Assembly (NCBI GenBank): GCA_025094145.1
Contig: JALLLS010000008.1
Coordinates: 1-64,000, forward strand
Direction: 5' to 3'
From: Spinellus fusiger
Taxonomy: Eukaryota; Mucoromycota; Mucoromycetes; Mucorales; Phycomycetaceae
DNA length: 64,000 bases
The notes under the pieces were generated by a model, which was given only the letters and a program-made list of their open reading frames with translations, ran no database searches and was not told where the DNA came from. Position numbers and translations under genes: made by a program. Shown one piece after another: positions 1-11,782 of this stretch; position 1 is the first letter of the stretch; every line of letters begins with the position of its first letter.

Positions 1-108
1 GGTGAGCTACTCGTAACTGTGGGCTCTTCTATTTGAAATGCCATAATAGCACTCCATTGCATGGATCTATCGTTCTTCTTTCTTTCTCTCTTTTTTGCTT
101 GTTCATTT

Positions 109-1190
109 TTAGGCCTTCTTTACTGGGCCTGCAAATCTCTTTTGAAGCATCTTAATCATCAATCTGAACCAGTAGAAATTGAGACATAATGTTACAATAT
201 TAGCAGTTCCATAGACAACCCAGACTGTTTAAATTGGATAAGTACATCATTCTCAGGTCATCACTTACGTTGCATGGGAACACGATCTCTTACTGCATAA
301 ATATCCGCTAATGCATAATGTGAGTGAGAAATAGCCACTAGAAATCACTTACTCCAGAACTGATAGGACATATAGACACCAAACACAATACGAGCACAGA
401 AGAATGTCACTATGAGCACAATACCATTGGCCAGTTGTAATTTACTGCCTGTCCAGCCCAATTTGTCCTATCACTGTGAGTCTCTGCATATTAAGACTAT
501 TCACTCACCATAAACCAGTTGATATTAAGGAAGATAGTACTGAGCTCATACATCAGGAAGATGGCACCGTAATAGTTGACAAATGGATACTAGCCGGGTA
601 AGTCATCTTGTTCTTTTTTATTAAGAATACTTACAAAGGACAAGATGAAGACTGAGAAGGAGGCTGCACCATGCATGACCATACTGATGCCTTGATCTTT
701 ATAAAAATAAAGAGCAACAAATATATCCCATAAAAAGTACCTAATCTCAATAGATATTAGTCTCTCTCTCTATTTCTCTCTATTTCTCTCTATTTAAATA
801 AGATCCATTGATAGTAGTGGTATTTACCCGCATGATATGGAATAGATATCTGCAATCCAGGGAACATAGCCAAACACTCGGTCATGCTTGAGGGTTGTAT
901 CAGCAAGAATCAAAAAGGAAGCAAGCACGACTACCACACAGTGCACTGTAGATACGACATGAATATGCCAGTTGGGTGCATTGTACTATGAAAATGTCAA
1001 TCCAAATCACCCATCATTACTGACTTACACCTTTGAAGAATTGAAATGTCTTGGGAAATAGGACCGGTGACATTAGACGAGACACTTCATAGAGAATACT
1101 ACACAGGACAGCAGAAATCAGGACAATTTGCCAGTGGTTTTTTAAGGTTGGAATGGACAGATAGTCAAAAAGAGCATAGAACTTATTCAT
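109..1190 (-). CDS. TLC-domain (TLCD4/TMEM56-like) multi-pass membrane protein
   Basis: A multi-exon minus-strand gene not visible as one long ORF. Exon 1 starts at the ATG at 1190 (MNKFYALFDYLSIPTL). Joining GT-AG exons gives a hydrophobic protein with NAPNWHIHVVSTVHCVVVVL, then GYFLWDIFVALYFYKDQG, SMVMHGAASFSVFILSF, FVNYYGAIFLMYELSTIFLN and a C-terminus ending RFAGPVKKA with stop at 109-111. The W..HVVS..H stretch, the central VMHG histidine and the E-L-S/T helix match the TRAM-LAG1-CLN8 (TLC) fold, and the overall order resembles TLCD4/TMEM56 rather than ceramide synthase, since no Homeobox or long Lag motif is seen. It is probably an endomembrane or plasma-membrane protein affecting lipids; the reaction is unknown. 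The basic tail (KKMLQKRF-type, ending KKA) could be an ER retrieval signal. The splice sites were placed by eye. Confidence 0.75.
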
Positions 1191-4100
1191 GGTAGTCAGC
1201 AGAGAGAAAGAGAAAAGAAACCGGCAAAAGGGAAAATGCCATGAATGGATAAGCGATAATTACTTTCTGTTTTGAACCCAGACCGGAATCTTAAGTCCTT
1301 GTCCCTCTCTCGTTCTCTGTCTTATTGAATTGGAATTCAATCAAAGATATTCAATTCACGAAAGTAAAGACAAAAGTATCCTATCAGTAAGAACTCAAAA
1401 GGTAGTACTAGGTGACAGATGGCGAGAGATACTGAGAGAAAGGTAGAAAAAGGTAGAAAAAGGTAGAGAAATAGAAAATTAGGTGGTGGAGGTTATGTTC
1501 TTATCTGTACAGTATGTTCTCTAAACCGAGATAGGAAAAAAAGATGATTAAATACTCATAAGCAATAGTCCAATAAAAGCCTCTTTCTTCTTCTTCATTA
1601 GAATGCATTGAATCCCTCTTTAGCCTTACTGAATACCAATCTAAAGAAATAAAGAATCAGATGAAATATATGTATATATATAAAAACATAAATGTAAATT
1701 AGAAGTGAATGTCTTTCTTTTCAGTAAAACAATTGTGCCTGAAAATGCCCAGGTGAGGGTAAAGATTTGCTGGCTACAGATAGACCTCTTCCTATTGCCT
1801 TAAGTTTCCACTTTTTATCCGTCGTGCTTTTAAACTATATTAATTCTCTTGATGGATCCTCATAAATCCTATAAATTATCAAAAAGTCTTTATAGAGTCC
1901 AATGGACGATGGGCTTTGATCTACTCTAATACGATGGAGAAAAGAGCAATTAAGAGATTGGATTTTATATAAAAGAAACGGTTCAGACAGGATTACATAT
2001 GGCGCTTACCAATCATTTATAAGGAAAGATCAGACTCCACGGTACAAGTGATCCGGCTGTCATTAAGAATTAAGTCACTAAGAATTAACGCTGTACTCTG
2101 TAAACTAATGTCCACACTTGGCTTTTGTTTTTTGTTCTCTTTCTCTCTCTCTCTCTTTTAAAGGCATTGGTACTTATTTTGGTGAAGTAAGATTGAAAGA
2201 AGAGAAAAGATAAATCACAATGAAATTCTTTAAAAAAAAGACACACTTTGTATAACCTGTGGCCCACGTGCAGACTACAATAGAGTACTGTAGGTCAATG
2301 ATATGTAGCACACAGCAGACCAAGATATACACTGTAGACCAAGACCATATTTATTGCATTATGGCTATTTATATAAAATGATCCCAGGCTCATGGTATAG
2401 TAATAGAAAGAAAGAAAAGGATGTTCTTATTGCATAAAATATTTAGATCTTTCACTAGACCAGACGTCAGTATCTCATCAGTTTTAAAACATGTATTCTT
2501 TTCATGAACTCATGCCTATGCTGCTGTGTTCATCAATTATCAAGGCTCTAGTTTATATGTATAGTTTTTATTTGTTGAACAGATTCATCTATAGTATAAG
2601 TTCTGAAATAGTCTTATAAAATAATAGACTAGATTTTAGAGATAGGGATGAGTACTAAAATGTAAAACAATTATTTGAATCTTGACATTTTATATTAGTA
2701 AAAGAAACAAAACAAAGAAACTCATTTATATTATATAGTCTGCTGAATAAGCTTACACATGTATTAGATTCTGGTAGCTACTAGACGATCAGTCTTAAAG
2801 TTTATCCCAAAATCCGATATATTCAGTACCACTAATATTGAACAGATTTATGGATAGGAATGTCAGTTCACTTGGATGATCCTTTGTTTCTCTATTTAAT
2901 CTATGAGCCTATTGGTAGGTCCTTAAACTTCTTTAAAAAAACCTAAAGAATAAAAAAGACTTATGTTTTTATAAATGTAAATAAAAATATATAAATAGAG
3001 ATGGATAGGATATAATTATCATTTATAGTGGGCTCGGTGACAAAATGATAGTTGCTCATCTATTCAGTTTGTTTATTTTCCAAGAAACCCTCCCCAATTA
3101 CATGTAGACAGTGATTCAAGTCTGAATTAAATACATCACTCCTTAGTAATATAGAAAGGCTAAATAGGCTGACAGGATGGCAATAGTGGTGATAAATGAG
3201 AATGGTACCCTGCTTAAAGTAGTCTTTACTATATCATATTGAGCCGTAATAACAAATATCAAAAGAAAGGAAAGCTTAAACTTATTGACCTGACATTGAC
3301 CTTATTCAAGCATAGGTATGTACCTTTTTCCAGGTTATATGGATTACAACTAATAATATGGTCTTTTTAAAAGCAATATCTTATACATAATTCATCTGGT
3401 ATAGTATATTTACCTGTTCAGTTATTATTTATAAAGATAATGTCTATCTTTTAATTTTAAATAGGCTTGCTAGGTGGTTCATGACTAAAAAAATTCATCT
3501 TGTAAATATTTTCTTATTCCCAATTCATCCCACTCTTCTTCTTTATGTTTTCATTTCTTAACTATTGATCTTCTCTTCTATCTATCCATATGTACACTGA
3601 AAGAATACCTTTTCTTAATCTTAAGACAGTTAAAGATAGACCTATCACATATTATGCAGGTTAGAAGGCTTTAGTAAAGAATATAAAGGTATTTACTGTA
3701 TGGATTATAACCTTCTGTAGAACTATAAATGTGTACAATAGAAATTTAATTTGCTTGGTGTAATAAGCATTTTAATTAAATCTTTATATTCTTTATGTCT
3801 TATTAATAAAGTATAGCTATTTAAAATGAATATAAATGAGCATATGGATAAGAAGCTAGAATAACTGTAGAGTAAACAAGTGAAAAAATTTGTTTTTTGA
3901 AACGTATTTTTTCTTTCTTTTTTTTAGTTTTCATACTTTATCATAATATTCTTTCTAATGAATATCCTAGAGCGGGCCTACAGATACTCCATTGGATTGA
4001 GACTATTACTAAAAGGTCTAACATTGTTATCCTTTAGATGTTAAAAGACTTTTGAGTTTAGACGAGTGCTATTTGAGTTCAGGGCAATGAGCTTCTCCCA

Positions 4101-4221
4101 AGATATCCATGTAATTGTTAGAGTCTAATCTGCCTACTACAACAAACAATCCTTTTATTAATTTCATACGCATACTTTCGTCTTCATTATATGACTCATA
4201 GAGAAGTCTTTACTACCAGCT
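1191..4221. other. AT-rich intergenic region
   Basis: No convincing coding sequence or RNA gene was found. The stretch includes short (TCTCTATT)n near 763-797 and poly-purine/pyrimidine runs. The 60-codon ORF at 2085-2267 is low-complexity and has no family signal. It probably holds the divergent promoter of the TLC gene close to 1191 and old transposon debris further out. Confidence 0.5.
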
Positions 4222-4428
4222 TGTTGGGAAATAGGGACAGTGACAGCCCCGATCCCGACGAGGACCCACTCTAGTAGACTATTCGTATGCATGCAAATAG
4301 ATAGAGAAAGTTACCCCTGAGATATGGGGTAAAAAAGTATATAAGATATCAACTAGCTAAATAATTCTATCTTTGACAAATATACTTTTTATTACACCAA
4401 GCACCCCTTTTGCCTCTGATTCTTAACA
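4222..4428. mobile_element. Solo LTR with 4-bp target duplication AGCT
   Basis: A 207-bp stretch beginning TGTTGGGAAATAGG and ending TTCTTAACA, so it has the TG...CA ends of an LTR. It is flanked by AGCT at 4218-4221 and again at 4429-4432. Inside are a TATA-like GTATATAAG near 4337 and a T/A-rich 3' part. A related piece (AGTATATAAG, then ATATACTTTCTATT and CCAAGCACACCC) lies at about 29318-29405. No internal retrotransposon is attached, so it is a recombined solo LTR. Confidence 0.6.
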
Positions 4429-4651
4429 AGCTCTTATGGTGTCAATGTTATTACTAAAACTTGGTGGCCTCATATGAAACTCTCTGACCCTATAGTTTCA
4501 CAACATTGCTTATGAGCTTATTAAAGACTTATCTTCATGTATTTCTTGGTGAGAAAGAACTTATTTACTGGAATTCTCAATTGGATCCATCTCATTTATA
4601 TGCCTTTCTAATGTCACTCTCAAACCCTTGATGACCATAGTTTTTATTATA
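4429..4651. other. Short spacer before Tc1 copy 1
   Basis: AT-rich sequence between the solo LTR and the TA dinucleotide (4650-4651) that borders the Tc1 element. No gene or site recognised. Confidence 0.4.
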
Positions 4652-4821
4652 CAGTCACACCCAATTGAATTTAATACTTTTGAAAATAAATTTCAGGACG
4701 AAATATTTAGGATATGTTCAACATTAGATAAAACACTCCGCATTTGATATAGAAGCTTCAAACTTAATCACACCAAAGCTTAATATCTTTAATTATAGAA
4801 AATAAAATAATAATAATATAA

Positions 4822-5889
4822 TTAATATTTCATATGGCTTCCTTTGGCATTAATTACAGCCTGGCATCTATCTGTCATACTCAGAACTAATCGTTGTGCA
4901 AGTTCAACACCAACCCTCTCCCACTCCTCTGCAATTAGAGCCTTCAAACTTTCAATATTGGTAATAGATACTCTTCTTTCCTCAATTCGTCTTTTCAAGG
5001 CCCACCAGACGTGTTCAATTGGGTTTAAGTCAGGACTTTGTGCGGGCCAGTACTCAAAGCCCCTAATTTGATGCGTCTCTTTCCACCATCTGGCATAGGC
5101 TCCAGTATGACAACTAGCACTATCTTCTTGTAACAGAAACTTCCTATTCTCTTTCTGATGAAATTCCATGAACCAAAGATGGAACTCACCAGCCAAAATC
5201 TTGATATATTTGTCTTGGTTTACAGTGCCATCAACAAAGACTAATGGGCCAAATCCGCCCACCCAAAAACAGCTCCAAAGCATGACCCCTCCGCCACCAA
5301 ACTTTGTTGTTGGAACAATATGATTAGGATCATACCTTTCTCCAAATTTTCTGATGACACGGGCACCTCTATCGTTCCCTTTCACGGTGTACCTGGACTC
5401 ATCAGACCAGACAACGCCTTTCCACTGGTCGTTTGTCCAATTGACATGTTCTTTAGCCCAACGAAGCCGTTTCTCTTTGTGTTTTTCAGTTAAGGCTGGC
5501 TTGTGAGCTGGAGAAAAAGATCCAAACTCTAACTGCTTACAGTAACGGATAATGGTGTTTCTAGATACATCAACCTGAATCTTTGACATTTCCAATTTCA
5601 GCTGATTATATGAGGCAAATGGGTCCTCTCTAATGCCCTTTTCCAGGTGTCTGAGGTCCCTCTCACTGGCTTTCTTAGGTTTTCCATGACTCTTTAAACG
5701 CAATGGTGACCCACGTTCTTTGATGTTTCTGATAATATTTTGAACTGTGGGCTTTTTCATCTCAACTACGTTTGTAGTGACAGTCAATTTTAATCTAGCC
5801 TTAAACAGGTAATAAATGCCCCATAGCTTTTTATCTTCTGCTTTATCATATTCTCCACGAGTGTGTGTTTCTGAAAATGTATCTGACAT
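4822..5889 (-). CDS. Tc1/mariner transposase, uninterrupted
   Basis: The 355-residue protein has an N-terminal helix-turn-helix/paired-like region (residues about 20-140, including NTIIRYCKQLEF) and a DDE catalytic core. The three acidic residues lie in VVWSDESRYTV, in LQEDSASCHTG, and in the SPDLNPIEHVWWALK motif; by eye 35 residues separate the second and third. The Tc1 signature SPDLNPIEH is intact. It cuts and pastes DNA at TA sites by binding the terminal inverted repeats at 4652 and 11245. The ORF has no stop or frameshift, but the element carrying it is now 6.6 kb long because of the LINE inside it, so it may supply transposase in trans rather than move itself. The start is the first ATG (MSDTFSETHTRGEY), and the homologous region of the 46/55 kb copies begins similarly. 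Confidence 0.9.
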   Translation of the reverse strand: MSDTFSETHTRGEYDKAEDKKLWGIYYLFKARLKLTVTTNVVEMKKPTVQNIIRNIKERGSPLRLKSHGKPKKASERDLRHLEKGIREDPFASYNQLKLEMSKIQVDVSRNTIIRYCKQLEFGSFSPAHKPALTEKHKEKRLRWAKEHVNWTNDQWKGVVWSDESRYTVKGNDRGARVIRKFGERYDPNHIVPTTKFGGGGVMLWSCFWVGGFGPLVFVDGTVNQDKYIKILAGEFHLWFMEFHQKENRKFLLQEDSASCHTGAYARWWKETHQIRGFEYWPAQSPDLNPIEHVWWALKRRIEERRVSITNIESLKALIAEEWERVGVELAQRLVLSMTDRCQAVINAKGSHMKY

Positions 5890-6105
5890 GTTGTGTTGGT
5901 TTAATAATATTTGGAAAGAAGAAGAGTTTTATGAAAAAAAAAAGTTTTTTTTTATTAAAATTTAGGCAACTATTAATTTTTTTTTGTATGGAAGTCACTG
6001 ACTTCAATTTTATTTACACACACAACCTATCAGAGGGAGGGAGGGAGGCGAGAGAAAAGGATATATCTATAGAAAGGTAAAATAAAATAAGAAAAAGGAA
6101 AACAA

Positions 6106-9100
6106 CTACAGATCAGTGTCTATTTCTTGCTCTTCTGCTAGAGTAGTCACCAAAGAGACTGCACATTGGGCTACCACAGGGGGTAGAAAAGGCTCATCAT
6201 CAAAAATAAGTCTCCAATGTGCTCTCCAAATGGCTAGTAAAATTGAACTAATAATTTGGCAAGAGTACATAGACTCATGTGCATTTTCGTATGGAAAAGA
6301 TAGTGCAAAAAGAGCATCGGAAATGGTTAAGAAGGTAGGTGCATGTCCAAATTGAGACGACCAGACATCAAACCAAACCTGCCACTTGGGTGGGCATTGG
6401 AATAAGAAGTGAAGAGAATCTTCAACAGGGTGGTTGCACAAGGGACAAGAGCTGGAAGCAAAAACTGCAGGAACAAGAGAGTGGAGTTGTTGGCGGCAAG
6501 GTAGTTTACCATGAAGTAGGCGAAACCACACATTGCGCACCAAGTGTTGTATTTGAAAGTGCCAGAAGTCCTTCCACTGTAATGCTGTGAGAGGATGGCT
6601 GAAGGAAGGAACTGCTTGAGCAGGCAAAGCCAGGTAATGGAAAGAGTGAGAGCTCAATTTGTGAATAGGAATATTTCCTAATTTCAGGCAGCTCACCACT
6701 GGGCAAAGATTGTAGATCCCTGGTCTGTGTTCATCAGAATCAACCGTCAGGGGAGGAAGACAACATCTCACTAGCAGAGCAGCTAAGAGAATTTTCCTTC
6801 TAGCATGGGCACAACAAAGACGGTGAATCAAGTGGGAGGCTACTTGTAAATCTGCTACTGGCTTCCATCAAAGTCCCTGTAGAGATGGATCAAAGAAAAA
6901 TGCATCTTTGACCAGAAGTTTTTGGTATCCAGGAGAGTCTTTAAATGTCTCTTAGTTTACTTGCCAAACATCCTTCAATGGTAAAGTCAAGCATGTGGTT
7001 GGTGACAGAGAACAATCAAAGAGAGACCGGGGCAAGGCATTCATGGCTTTAAGCAAAGTGGCTAGAGAATTGAGGCCATTTTGCAAAAAGAAAGGGCAAG
7101 AAGACAGAAAGAAAAGTGGGATAAGATAGTCACCAACATTTCACAGAGACTGAAGAACATGTCTGATATAGACAGTAGCAAAAGAGCCACTGGCACAAGG
7201 TGAAAGTAGAGGTGCAAGCCAACGCCATTGCAGTGCTAATTGCTGTCTAGGTGGATCCAATATACCCAATCCTCCTTTACCCTTGGGTACAGTAATAAAA
7301 GAGTAATGAACAACAGGAAACATGCAGCGTTGAAGAAAAGAAGAGATAATTGACTGGAGTTGACAAAAGAAAAGCTTAGAAACAGGGATCACCCTGAGAA
7401 CATGCCATGCCCTCAAAAGAATAAGAGTATTCATAACAGTTGCTCTACCAAGAACAGACAGCTGACGTTGTGAATGGATCTGACATGCTGTACTGATAGT
7501 ATCCAGCAGTCGAGTGCAGAACACATTTCTCTGTGCCAAGGATGTATACAGTGGGAACCCAAGATAAATCAATGGATGAGTAGAATGTCTGTTGTGCCAA
7601 CTGGTCATACCATGCTGTTCAAGAGCAGGTTGCCAAGAGGGCAAAGATGCACCAGAAAGAGAAAAGGCTTGGGTCTTTGCAAAATTGATTTTTGCATTAG
7701 ACACCTTACTGTAGAGATCCAAATGAAATTGCAGTCTATTCAAGTCCTGCTAATCTTTAAGAAAAATCAGGGCATCATCAGCATAGGCCAATAGTTTGAC
7801 AGGAGCAGGAATAGGCTCAAAAGAGTGTGGGTTGGTGTGAACAAGAGAGTAGCCATTGAACTGAGGATCATTGAGGATACAGCATAATAATGGTTCAAAG
7901 GCCAAGTTGAACAGTACAGGAGATAGTGGATCACCCTGACGCAAGCCTCTGTCTTGGGGTATTGGTAAGGATAAGAACCCATTAACATTAGCACGAATCT
8001 TGGTTCCAAAGAAGAGAGCTGTGATAGAGTTGACTAACTGGGGAGGAAAGCCAAACCAAAGAAGAACAGAAGATAGATACAGGGGGTGAACATGGTTGTA
8101 CGCCTTTTCCTGATCTATCATCACACCAATACTAGAAGATCCACACCTCTGGACATCTTCCATCATCAGTCATGCCATCATACCATTGTCAGCTATGAAC
8201 CTACCACGCACAAAGCCAGTCTGACAGGGGTTTACCAAGGGTCCACATTTACCAATGATATGTGCATTCACCAAGCAAGTGAACACTTTAGTGTCTGCAT
8301 TAATGAGAGAGATGGGTCTCCAATTGCAAAGCAAAGAGAGATCACCTGTCTTGGTCAAAAGTACCATAACTGTATCACTCCAACTAGGAGGGAAGATACC
8401 AGACACCAGAGCATCTTTGTACACTTCTTTGACTAAATTGTCATACAGGTAATGTTGAAAAATGAGAGCAAGAATTTCATATGGAATTCCATCTGAGCCA
8501 GGACTACTTCAACGTGGTGTGTGTGAAACACCTATCAAAAGATTGTCCATAGTGAATGGATTTTATAGCTTATCTCTAACAGTAGCTGGTATGATGCATG
8601 ATGTGGGAATAGCCTCTAATGCAGAAGCAAGGGCTGTATCCTCAATTGGATCTGGAGTGTACAATTGTTTGTAGAAGCACTGAGCAGCCTCAGTTTTCTT
8701 GCTAGGAGTGGTGCACAAGTTGTTGGTATTGGGGTGACAAAGACTAGAGATAGACCACTGCTGTTGCCTGGTGGTTACAGTGTGCTTCAGATACCCTGCT
8801 GACATCTCTCCATGTTCCCTCCAATGCTTTCCAGCCTTCAAAGCAGCAATCTCTATTATCTCTTGCTGGAGCACAGCAATCTGTGTCTCAACAGGAGGAA
8901 AAAGAGTAGTGAGATAAGAGGTGTAGCAATAGTTGCAGAGAATATAGTTATGTTTGCATTGAAGCAATTTCAATTGCTGTTGGTACTAAGCAGCTTGCTT
9001 GCAACCAAATTGTTGAGCTGTCTGTCTAACATACTCTTTTACTCTTTCCCACTGACACTGAGTGTCCAAAGCATTAAGCTGAGAAAAAAGATCCATCAAA

Positions 9101-9888
9101 ACAGATGAAAGTTTATCCTGGAAAGCAGGTTTTGCAGCCAAAGCTGGATTAGCATAATAAGTCCCTTTACCATGAGGTGTTGGGCCAAAAGAAAAGACTG
9201 TGGTAAGAAGAGCATAGTCTGTCCAAGCAGAAGAGATAAACTCCACATTTGAAGAGTGCACAAAGGGTGCCATGTTGTTGGATAAGAAGATATAATCAAT
9301 GCAAGAACTAGAATTAGCTTGACAAAAAGTAGGTAGATGGAGCATATTTGGAGCTGTAAGGCAGTCCAGGAAGTGAGATACTAGTGTGTTGATCCAAGAA
9401 GAAGGCACACCACAAACAGGAGACAAGAAAGAAGAAGAATTGAAATCTCCAACAAGGACCAGGCATTTAAAACCATCAGATTCTTGTGGATTAGACAATT
9501 ATTGTAGAAGTGATTGAAGAAAGGTCTTCCTGGGTCCAGCTTGTGCTGGAGCATAGATGACAAGAAGATCAAATGGATCAAAGAAATTGTTAGAGTGAGA
9601 GACAGTGGCCCATAGTGCACAACCATTCAAATCTAAAAAAGGAAGGGCAGGAGAAAGTAATATTGAAGAATCCAAAGACACTAAGCCACAGTGTTGAGAC
9701 CACAGGCTAGATGTGGTTTGGAATTCAAGGTCAAGAGTAGGAAAAAAGTTGGGAGAAACATTTGTCTCTTGAAGAGCCACTAAATGAAGATCTTGCATTT
9801 GTAAAAAAAAACAAGACTTTGCCTAGAAGATGCATCAGAAGACATGACAAGACTTTGACAGTTTAGGCTGCCAATCCTAAGAAGGTTG
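6106..9888 (-). pseudogene. LINE 1 ORF2 (endonuclease, reverse transcriptase, zinc finger), broken
   Basis: One reading frame can be followed from about 9798 to the stop at 6106, interrupted by in-frame stops at 9499 (TAA), 8986 (TAG), 8563 (TAA), 8509 (TGA), 8170 (TGA), 7750 (TAG), 7141 (TGA) and two more between 6832 and 7140. A frameshift sits at a nine-T run near 9803-9811. Order: APE-type endonuclease (VALQETN, LVGDFNS, then WTDYALL where the family has an SDH/TDH histidine), reverse transcriptase (GSDGIPYEIL, LTKTGDL, NWRPISLIN, RQGDPLSPVLFN, YADDALIF), then a zf-RVT region at the C-terminus (WFRLLHGKLP, CPLCNHPVEDSLHFLFQC). It is inactive as it stands. Confidence 0.88.
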
Positions 9889-11214
9889 TTAGACATATAT
9901 GCCTAAACAGCTTGGTGTCTTAGTAGTGCAACCACTCCTGGTCTTTGTATGTGTCAATGGAGCATGCTTAAAGGCTGTCTTAACCATTTTCTTAATCTGA
10001 GTCTTAGCTAGTATCTTTGTTTTCTCTAAAGCTGTAAGAAACTTGTCTGTTCTGATTGGGGAGACTGTATCCAGTGTTAGTGTTATTAAGGTTTCTGCCC
10101 TATCTATGGCATCAGCAAAGTGCTCCATGTTATTATCAGAGACATCTCCTTCCTTATCTTCTTTATTCCCTTCATGCTCTTTATCTTCTTCTAAGGCTTT
10201 CACCTCTCTCTTCCCTTCCAAGGCCTTTTCCTTCTTTTCCACTTCTTTTCCTTTATCTTGCTCTGTAAGGGGAGAGGTGTTGGTGGTGGCAGGTGTGTTC
10301 TTAGTGAGCTCAATAGGCTCTGCGGTGGGTGCTGACTGCATGACCTTAGGATGCTTACAGCCCAAGTCATCTCTGTTTCTAGGACAATTGACTGCTACAT
10401 GTCCTTCTTCTTGACACCCATAACACATCCGTTTAGGGCAAGTGGGGCACCATTCTCTTGAATGGCCCTCTTTGTGGCAGTAGGAGCAGTGCTCTGGCAT
10501 ATCCAGCCATGTAGCAAAAAACGTACTTGAACCATTGTACCACTCTACTCTATGGCTCAATGGCTTAAAATTGTCTGTTGGAGAGGCAGTACATGCCAGG
10601 AAAGCATACCCTCTTCCTAGATACCACTTTCCATGTTCCTTCACATGTAGTCTTACTTCCAGAACCTTCCCATATGGTGTGAGGGATTCTAATAGTCCTG
10701 CACACACACTCTCAGCATCATCAAAAGGAAGGTTTTTGAGGGAGAGCTTGGTAACTTTGCAGTCACTGGGGATAGCTGGGCAGGCCTTGAAGACACTACC
10801 TCCAATTTCCAGGCCACTACCTTCACAGGCAGCAACACAGTGCTCCTTAGACTGAAGGATGACCTCCACAATTGTCTGAGATCCTTCTTTATGGGTGGCC
10901 ATGGCCAAGCCTATACCAATAGGGAAGGCTTTATGGGCCTCCCTGTAAAATTGAGAGGATGTCACTTTGGTGTTGGTGACATCATAGAAAACACAATGCT
11001 TCTTGCTGGAAGCCTGATGCCAGACTTGGGGTAATGAGGCTGGAGCCTTTGTAAGATTGTCCACTGGTGGTGTAAGAGAAACAGTCTTGTACTTGGCTGC
11101 TGCCAAGTAAGAATGAAAAGGTATTGCTTTACACTGTTGTTTTGGTCCATGAGGTGTGTTGGGTGGGCTATGTGCACCACTTGGCAAGTCCAAATTTTTA
11201 GCAGGAAGAGCCAT
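9889..11214 (-). CDS. LINE 1 ORF1, Gag-like nucleic-acid-binding protein
   Basis: Open for about 441 residues from the ATG at 11212-11214 (MALPAKNLDLPS). Residues roughly 150-230 resemble an RRM-like fold (KVTKLSLKNLPFDDAESV ... GKVLEVRLHVKEHG ... GYAFLACTA). Two CCHC zinc knuckles follow: CSYCHKEGHSREWC and CYGCQEEGHVAVNC. The C-terminal third is rich in K and E and ends CLGIYV. Such proteins coat LINE RNA in a ribonucleoprotein particle. The frame is intact, in contrast to ORF2 next to it. The stop is followed by about 90 nt that include the start region of ORF2. The 5' end of the element falls exactly at the start codon, so any 5' leader is missing. Confidence 0.8.
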   Translation of the reverse strand: MALPAKNLDLPSGAHSPPNTPHGPKQQCKAIPFHSYLAAAKYKTVSLTPPVDNLTKAPASLPQVWHQASSKKHCVFYDVTNTKVTSSQFYREAHKAFPIGIGLAMATHKEGSQTIVEVILQSKEHCVAACEGSGLEIGGSVFKACPAIPSDCKVTKLSLKNLPFDDAESVCAGLLESLTPYGKVLEVRLHVKEHGKWYLGRGYAFLACTASPTDNFKPLSHRVEWYNGSSTFFATWLDMPEHCSYCHKEGHSREWCPTCPKRMCYGCQEEGHVAVNCPRNRDDLGCKHPKVMQSAPTAEPIELTKNTPATTNTSPLTEQDKGKEVEKKEKALEGKREVKALEEDKEHEGNKEDKEGDVSDNNMEHFADAIDRAETLITLTLDTVSPIRTDKFLTALEKTKILAKTQIKKMVKTAFKHAPLTHTKTRSGCTTKTPSCLGIYV

Positions 11215-11247
11215 GGCAACTATTAAATTCAATGGTGCATGACTGTA

Positions 11248-11782
11248 GCTTCTTCTTGTCTGGTTGAGATTGCATCTGAATGCTCCATGAATATCTCTAC
11301 AGGCCCTTCTGTCACTTTTTCAAGCCATTTTTAATATATAACAGATGTCCTGACAAAGTAATTTAAAGTATCAGATTGTTCAAAAATCAAAAACAAGTGT
11401 GTTTTTAATATGAAAAATTTTTTACATATCATTTTTGTATCTAATAAAAAGTTAGCTTATATACTATTTTCATTTGACATATTAGACTGTATAAAATTTA
11501 CAAAATCAATCTATTCCAAAAGCATAGAGAGGATTTTTTAAATTTTATTGAGATAATATAGACATTATGAAGAAAAAAATTGTTATAAAAAACAAAGATG
11601 TATATTTTTTTTAAAAAAAATATAACAATATAATATATTAAATAAAACGGTTACATTCTGTATATCTCTTAAAAGGTATACACTGAAAGACAGCTCACCA
11701 GCCTATAAATTCTTAATTTAAAATAAGAAATGAAAAAAGAACACCAGACAATTAATGTCTGCGAATCGACGAACTATTAATG
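11248..11782. other. AT-rich spacer between Tc1 copy 1 and tRNA-Arg
   Basis: No gene recognised. A run of Ts on the minus strand (A run at 11728-11733) about 50 bp past the tRNA 3' end is the nearest Pol III terminator-like signal. Confidence 0.4.

Larger units (their letters stand above)
5977..11214 (-). mobile_element. LINE 1: non-LTR retrotransposon (two-ORF, zf-RVT type)
   Basis: Lies in reverse orientation with a 12-bp target duplication GGCAACTATTAA (5965-5976 and 11215-11226) and a 9-base A tail (T on the plus strand, 5977-5985). Size 5238 bp. ORF1 (9889-11214) encodes an RNA-binding protein with zinc knuckles; ORF2 (about 6106-9888) has an endonuclease, a reverse transcriptase and a C-terminal zinc-finger region but is broken by many stops. 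The 5' end coincides exactly with the ATG of ORF1. Confidence 0.9.
4652..11245 (-). mobile_element. Tc1/mariner transposon copy 1, split by LINE 1
   Basis: The left end is CAGTCACACCCAATTG at 4652 preceded by TA. The matching right end is not next to the transposase gene: after GGCAACTATTAA at 5965-5976 a LINE begins, and the same 12 bases recur at 11215-11226 and run straight into ATTCAATGGTGCATGACTG with TA at 11246-11247. Removing 5977-11226 gives a Tc1 element of about 1.34 kb, the size of the second copy at 45476-46826. The right inverted repeat differs from the left at several positions. This is the only Tc1 copy in the window with an open transposase reading frame. Confidence 0.85.
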
